Positions 59,878-64,000 of a stretch of 64,000 nucleotides of DNA are shown here, one piece after another (position 1 is the stretch's first letter; every line of letters starts with the position of its first letter). The notes under the pieces were generated by a model. The model saw only the letters and a program-made list of their open reading frames with translations, ran no database searches and was not told the origin of the DNA. Position numbers and translations under genes: made by a program. The stretch lies in contig NZ_JAYWTM010000001.1 in assembly GCF_036016195.1 (NCBI RefSeq), positions 682,001-746,000 of the forward strand, written 5' to 3'. This DNA is from Brenneria populi (GTDB taxonomy: Bacteria; Pseudomonadota; Gammaproteobacteria; Enterobacterales; Enterobacteriaceae).

Positions 59878-61599
59878 CTAACCATTCGCGGCGCTCTTGG
59901 GCGAATACTTATCGCCGCGCAACGCCCGCCGCAGGATCTTTCCCACATTCGACTTGGGCAAATCCGCGCAGAACTCAATGTCTTTCGGCACCTTATATCC
60001 CGTCAGGCTGCGGCGGCAGTGCGCAATCAGCGCCTCTTTGGTCAGTGAAGCGTCGCGGCGCACCACAAAAGCCTTTACCGCCTCGCCGGTTAATTCGCTG
60101 GCTACGCCGACCACCGCCGACTCCGAGACCTTCGGGTGGCGGCCAATCACATCTTCGATTTCACTCGGGTAAACATTAAACCCCGAGACCAGAATCATAT
60201 CTTTCTTGCGGTCGATAATGCGCAAAAAACCTTCGCCGTCAGAGGTGACAATGTCACCAGTAGCTAACCAGCCGTCTTGCAAAACCGCATCGGTCTCGGC
60301 AGACTGCCTCCAGTACCCTTCCATCACCTGCGGCCCCCGAATCCACAGCTCGCCGGCTTCCCCCATCGGCACGTCATTCCCTTCATCATCGACGATTCTG
60401 ACGTCCGTGGAAGGCACCGGTATCCCGATGCTGCCGCTATAGCGCTGCAAATCGTAAGGGTTGCCGGAAACCAGCGGAGAGCTTTCCGTTAGTCCGTAGC
60501 CCTCCAGCAGATGTTTGCCGGTCAGTTTCTCCCAGCGCTCAGCCACCGCCTGCTGAATGGAGGCGCCGCCGCCGACCGATAGGCGGAGCGTTGAGAAGTC
60601 AAGCTGATGGAATTTTTTCTCATTCAGCAGCGCGTTAAATAACGTATTTACGCCGACGATAACGGTAAAGGGGTGTTTATCCAGTTCGCCGACCAGCGCG
60701 GGGATATCGCGGGGATTGGTAATCAGCAGATTGGTTCCGCCGAATTCGATAAACAGCAGGCAGTTTACCGTTAGCGCGAAAATGTGATACAGCGGCAGCG
60801 CCGTAACCACCAGCTCATGCCGCTCGCGCAATACCGGTCCGTAAGCGGCCTGACACTGCGCCAGATTCGCCTGTAGGTTGCGATGGGTCAGCATGGCGCC
60901 TTTGGCGGTGCCCGTCGTGCCGCCGGTATACTGGAGAAAAGCCAGATCGCGATTGCCGATGTCCGGCCTCACGTACGGCAATCGCCGCCCCTGGCGCAGC
61001 GCCCGGCGAAAAGGGATCGCCTCGGGCAACGCGTATTTGGGCACCAGCCGCTTGATATATTTAACGATAAAGTTAACCAGCGCGCCCTTGACCGTAGCCA
61101 GCTGATCGCCCATGTGGGTCAGAATAACGTGCTGCACCTGAGTGTTATGCACCACTTGTTCCAGCACATGGGCGAAATTGGAGACGATGACGATGGCGCG
61201 GGCGCCGCTGTCTTTTAATTGATGCTCCAGCTCGCGCGGCGTGTAGAGCGGATTCACGTTGACCACCACCAGGCCGGCGCGTAACACGCCAAACAGCGCC
61301 ACCGGATACTGCAGCAGATTCGGCATCATCAGGGCCACCCGATCGCCTTTTTGCAACTTAAGCCGATTTTGCAGATAGGCGGCGAACGCCCTGCTGCGCT
61401 CGTCCAACTGACGAAAGGTCATCTCCGTCCCCATATTGATAAAGGCGGGACGGTCGGCATAACGCGTTATCGCGTTTTCAAACATGTCAACCAGCGAAGA
61501 ATAGCGATCGGGATCGATATCCGCGGGGACGTCCGCCGGATAGCGGGATAGCCAGATTTTGTCCAAGACCTTACTCCCGAGGTGTGTTCTTAATAGCAT
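59878..61599 (-). CDS. fadD: Long-chain fatty acid-CoA ligase FadD
   Basis: FadD activates fatty acids at the inner membrane for beta-oxidation. It has an adenylate-forming domain with the P-loop-like LQYTGGTTGTAKGAMLTHRN, ESSPLVSGNPYDLQRYSGS and GFLRIIDRKKDMILVSGFNV, and the C-terminal Lys in LPKSNVGKILRR. The ATG start at 61599 has a perfect GGAGG 6 bp before it and gives 573 aa. The TTG at 61566 would give 562 aa, close to the E. coli protein, which itself starts with TTG. Both starts are possible. FadR, its repressor, is encoded in this window. Confidence 0.95.
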   Translation of the reverse strand: MLLRTHLGSKVLDKIWLSRYPADVPADIDPDRYSSLVDMFENAITRYADRPAFINMGTEMTFRQLDERSRAFAAYLQNRLKLQKGDRVALMMPNLLQYPVALFGVLRAGLVVVNVNPLYTPRELEHQLKDSGARAIVIVSNFAHVLEQVVHNTQVQHVILTHMGDQLATVKGALVNFIVKYIKRLVPKYALPEAIPFRRALRQGRRLPYVRPDIGNRDLAFLQYTGGTTGTAKGAMLTHRNLQANLAQCQAAYGPVLRERHELVVTALPLYHIFALTVNCLLFIEFGGTNLLITNPRDIPALVGELDKHPFTVIVGVNTLFNALLNEKKFHQLDFSTLRLSVGGGASIQQAVAERWEKLTGKHLLEGYGLTESSPLVSGNPYDLQRYSGSIGIPVPSTDVRIVDDEGNDVPMGEAGELWIRGPQVMEGYWRQSAETDAVLQDGWLATGDIVTSDGEGFLRIIDRKKDMILVSGFNVYPSEIEDVIGRHPKVSESAVVGVASELTGEAVKAFVVRRDASLTKEALIAHCRRSLTGYKVPKDIEFCADLPKSNVGKILRRALRGDKYSPKSAANG

Positions 61600-61770
61600 C
61601 GTTCGCCTCCGCGCCGGTCTGTTATTAACATTATTTTAACCTAAATCGGTTATTAATAACCCGCCGATGCGCAAATTGCGAAGCCGATCGCCAATTTCAT
61701 GTTAATTGTTTATTAAAAAAATCAGGCAACCGAAGTCGCCTGATTCACCATCGCGCGCAACAGCCCCTGG

Positions 61771-62391
61771 CTATTCGGTGACGAAGGTTTCAATCTCCGC
61801 GGGGCCGTACCAACCGCCAAACCCCCAGTCGGGGCCCCAGCCCGGTCCCCAGCCATAGCGGCCACGCCAGCCCCAAGGACCGGGACCATAGGGATTCACC
61901 ACCCGCTGCGCGACGTTCCAGCGTTGATAGCCCTGAACCTCGACGACTACATAGCGGTAAGGCCGATCGCCGATCGCGCCCTGCTCCGTCCCGGTAATCG
62001 GGCCGACCACCGTCACCAGCCTATTTTGAAAATCAACCGGCTCTAGAAAACGATTAACGTAAGCGATAAACCGCCCTTCGGAAGGCGCGTCCAGACGCGG
62101 CCTGGCGGCGCTATCGAGCGGCAGGCTGACGATTTCCAGGCGCGTTTTGTCGGCCTCGTTGCGAACACCGACCACCCGGCCGCCAAAGCGGGACGCCTGG
62201 CCGACATAAAGCTGCGGCGCATTCATCACCCGGACAAGATCGTCCTGCGGCGTCGGCGAGGCGCCTTTAATGGCATCCGGCACCGTAACGCAGCCGGCAA
62301 GCAGCAGCGCGGCCGCGCCGCAAGCCCAGCTTAAGGCCGCGCGGGGGATGCGCCGCCGCCCCTGATTCATACGTCGAGTCATCATGTTCAT
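61771..62391 (-). CDS. yeaY: Slp-family outer membrane lipoprotein YeaY
   Basis: A 206-aa lipoprotein. The lipobox LLAGC places the lipidated Cys at about residue 34. The following VTVPDAIKGASPTPQDDLVR is nearly identical to E. coli YeaY. Then come PQLYVGQASRFGGRVVGV and LVTVVGPITGTEQG. The C-terminus is rich in Gly, Trp and Tyr. In E. coli the gene responds to sigma-E. I chose the ATG at 62391 after AAGG; other ATGs follow closely. It lies between tsaB and fadD. Confidence 0.92.
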   Translation of the reverse strand: MNMMTRRMNQGRRRIPRAALSWACGAAALLLAGCVTVPDAIKGASPTPQDDLVRVMNAPQLYVGQASRFGGRVVGVRNEADKTRLEIVSLPLDSAARPRLDAPSEGRFIAYVNRFLEPVDFQNRLVTVVGPITGTEQGAIGDRPYRYVVVEVQGYQRWNVAQRVVNPYGPGPWGWRGRYGWGPGWGPDWGFGGWYGPAEIETFVTE

Positions 62392-62450
62392 GACATGCAC
62401 CTTTTCCAATGTCTGCTGATTAGACTATAACGCACGGAATAAGTTGCCAT

Positions 62451-63152
62451 TTACTCACGGCCGGGCAGTTTCTTCCAGGCGACCTCATTACGCAGATAGC
62501 GCGGCTGCGCCAGCTCAACGCCAACGCTCCGCCCCGCCATCCACTGCCGACAGGCCAGGGGCAGCATATCCTCCGCCTGCGGCAACGGCGTCTCGCCGCT
62601 TTGTAATGAGAGCGCCGGGTGCTTCGCCATCTCGGCGTAGGTTTCCCAGCCCGTGCCCACCGTGGCCCACAGCCCGCTTAACGGCGCGGTCCGCGCCTGA
62701 GCCTGCTGCGGCGTCAGCACCGCCTCTGAATCATCGCCGAGCCAATCCCCGTCGGCGGCGCGCTGATATTGCGCCCAGTAGACCTCGCCCATACGCGCAT
62801 CGATAGCCGCCAATACCCGCGTCGCGCCGGTGCGGCGGAAGGCGCCCTGCGCCATGGTCGCCAGCGAGGAGACGCCGATCATCGGTAAGCCGGCGCCCAG
62901 GGCGAGCCCCTGCGCGATACCGATGCCGATACGCACGCCGGTAAAACTTCCCGGCCCCTGGCCGAACGCCAGCGCGTCCAACGCCTGGAGCGTCAGACCG
63001 CTTTCGGCCAGCACCTGCCGGACCATCGGCAGCACACGCTGCGTATGCTCCCGGGGACAAACTTCAAATAAAGAATGAATTTCACCATCATTCCAGAGCG
63101 CGACGGAACAGGCTTCCGTCGCGGTATCAAGCGCTAGAATTCGCGTAGACAT
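62451..63152 (-). CDS. tsaB: tRNA threonylcarbamoyladenosine protein TsaB
   Basis: TsaB (YeaZ) supports TsaD in making t6A37 in tRNAs that read ANN codons, an essential step. The 233-aa protein (E. coli 231) has the ASKHA-like fold with ILALDTATEACSVALWND, the motif GPGSFTGVRIGIGIAQGLAL and ARMGEVYWAQY. The ATG at 63150-63152 gives the family start MSTRILALDTA. Confidence 0.96.
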   Translation of the reverse strand: MSTRILALDTATEACSVALWNDGEIHSLFEVCPREHTQRVLPMVRQVLAESGLTLQALDALAFGQGPGSFTGVRIGIGIAQGLALGAGLPMIGVSSLATMAQGAFRRTGATRVLAAIDARMGEVYWAQYQRAADGDWLGDDSEAVLTPQQAQARTAPLSGLWATVGTGWETYAEMAKHPALSLQSGETPLPQAEDMLPLACRQWMAGRSVGVELAQPRYLRNEVAWKKLPGRE

Positions 63153-63230
63153 GCCAACCTCAGGCGGGATCAATAAATCGTAACGGCGCGCATCATAACA
63201 TATATCCCTGACCGACTTGAGTTAAGCGGA

Positions 63231-63262
63231 TCGCGACGCGCGCGACGCGCGCGATGCGCGCC
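63231..63262. repeat. GC-rich short tandem repeat near the yoaA end
   Basis: TCGCGACGCGCGCGACGCGC followed by GCGATGCGCGC repeats the unit GCGCGACGC about three times. It lies between yoaA and tsaB. Being palindromic-like it can fold back. Confidence 0.55.
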
Positions 63263-63286
63263 TCGGCTCCACCTGCGCGCCGGCGA

Positions 63287-64000
63287 TTAGCGCGCGTTTT
63301 TCCGGGTAAGAAAGGCGATGGCCCGCGCCAGATCGCGCGTACGCGGCGCCGGCGGCAGGCTATTGAGAAAAACCTCGCCGTAAGGGCGCATAACCAGCCG
63401 GTTATCGCAAATAACCAGCACCCCGCGATCGTCGGTATCGCGTATCAGACGCCCCACGCCCTGCTTTAAGGCGATGACCGCATCCGGCAGTTGTACGTCA
63501 TCAAAGGGTTCGCCGCCGCGCACGCGGCAATCTTCAATGCGCGCTTTCAGTAACGGGTCCTCCGGCGAGGTGAACGGAAGTTTGTCGATAATCACGCAGG
63601 ACAGCGTATCGCCGCGCACATCCACCCCCTCCCAAAAGCTGCTGGTCGCCACCAGCAGCGCGTTGCCGGCGGAAACGAATTGCGAGAGCAGCTGCGCCTT
63701 GCCGGTTTCGCCCTGCAGCAGCACCGGCAGCGTCAGCGCGGCGCGGAATTCGGCGGCCAGATCGCGCATCATCTGGTGCGAGGTGCACAGCATAAAGCAG
63801 CGCCCCTGATTGGCTTCAATCAACGGGCACAGCATGGCGGCGAGTTTGCGCGCGGCGCCCGGCCGGTTGGTTTCCGGCAGATAGCGCGGCACGCAGAGCA
63901 GCGCCTGGCTGGCATAATCAAACGGGCTCGGCAGCAGCAGGGTGCGGGTATTTTCATCGTCCAGCCCCAGCCTGGCGGTAAAATGTGTCAGCCGATCGTT
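63287..64000 (-). CDS. yoaA: DinG-family helicase YoaA, C-terminal part (cut by window edge)
   Basis: The end of a superfamily 2 XPD/DinG-type DNA helicase that runs off the right edge; the frame is open to position 64000. Visible motifs of the second RecA domain: CFMLCTSHQMMRDLA, TSSFWEGVDVRGDTLSCVII (motif V/Va) and LKQGVGRLIRDTDDRGVLVI (motif VI). The end FLNSLPPAPRTRDLARAI matches E. coli YoaA. YoaA works with HolC in tolerating replication-blocking damage. The iron-sulfur cluster region is outside the window. Confidence 0.9.
   Translation of the reverse strand, partial: NDRLTHFTARLGLDDENTRTLLLPSPFDYASQALLCVPRYLPETNRPGAARKLAAMLCPLIEANQGRCFMLCTSHQMMRDLAAEFRAALTLPVLLQGETGKAQLLSQFVSAGNALLVATSSFWEGVDVRGDTLSCVIIDKLPFTSPEDPLLKARIEDCRVRGGEPFDDVQLPDAVIALKQGVGRLIRDTDDRGVLVICDNRLVMRPYGEVFLNSLPPAPRTRDLARAIAFLTRKNAR

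Overview
The window is a stretch of Enterobacterales chromosome. Almost every gene has a recognisable Escherichia coli counterpart in the same order: ompW-yciCBA-tonB-yciI-clsA-yciU-opp-ychE-adhE-tdk-hns-galU-rssB/rssA-ychJ-purU-tyrT, then xthA-ynjH-topB-ydjA-sppA-ansA-pncA-yeaC-msrB-gapA-yeaDE-mipA-yeaGH, then dadA-ycgB-fadR-dsbB-ycgNM-ycgL-minCDE-rnd-fadD-yeaY-tsaB-yoaA. These are E. coli blocks joined in a different overall order. That arrangement, the moderate GC content and ERIC-type intergenic repeats beginning TATACTCTAAATAATTCGAG suggest a plant- or soil-associated member near Pectobacteriaceae (Brenneria, Pectobacterium or Dickeya). The genus is inference only. I see no phage, plasmid, CRISPR or secretion system.

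Region by region. Positions 1-6300 hold envelope and iron-uptake genes, with a chemoreceptor where E. coli has kch. Positions 6.5-16 kb hold yciY, cardiolipin synthase, the complete oligopeptide permease operon (oppABCDF) and ychE. Positions 16-26.5 kb hold fermentative adhE, tdk, hns, galU, the RssA/RssB pair, ychJ and purU. Positions 26.6-27.6 kb hold a single tRNA-Tyr with a stringent-type promoter and a TRIC-type channel gene behind a glycine riboswitch. Positions 27.8-40.4 kb hold DNA repair and topology genes, asparagine and nicotinamide catabolism, and the gapA region. Positions 40.7-44.1 kb hold the kinase pair yeaGH behind a sigma-54 promoter. Positions 44.2-50.5 kb hold an MFS exporter with a 21-bp palindrome, dadA without dadX, ycgB, fadR, and dsbB without nhaB. 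Positions 50.6-52.5 kb hold two unrecognised small genes and ycgN/ycgM. Positions 52.6-56.1 kb hold an inserted tartrate-utilisation locus (ttdR-ttdA-ttdB-ttdT). Its regulator is broken and its transporter is a relic, while both dehydratase subunits are open. Positions 56.2-64 kb hold ycgL, the Min division system, rnd, fadD, yeaY, tsaB and the end of yoaA.

Several genes belong to one theme. FadR, FadD, YciA and DadA serve fatty-acid and amino-acid catabolism. AdhE, GapA and the FNR-type site at ompW point to anaerobic and glycolytic control. The Opp system, AnsA and DadA handle peptides and amino acids. The chromosome carries two families of short dispersed elements: seven ERIC or ERIC-ended repeats, several with an unusual core, and a 111-113 bp element with terminal inverted repeats in two full copies and one fragment. 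The most interesting non-core signals are the decaying tartrate locus, the riboswitch-controlled channel gene, the palindrome at the MFS gene, and a chain of tiny reading frames in the adhE leader.
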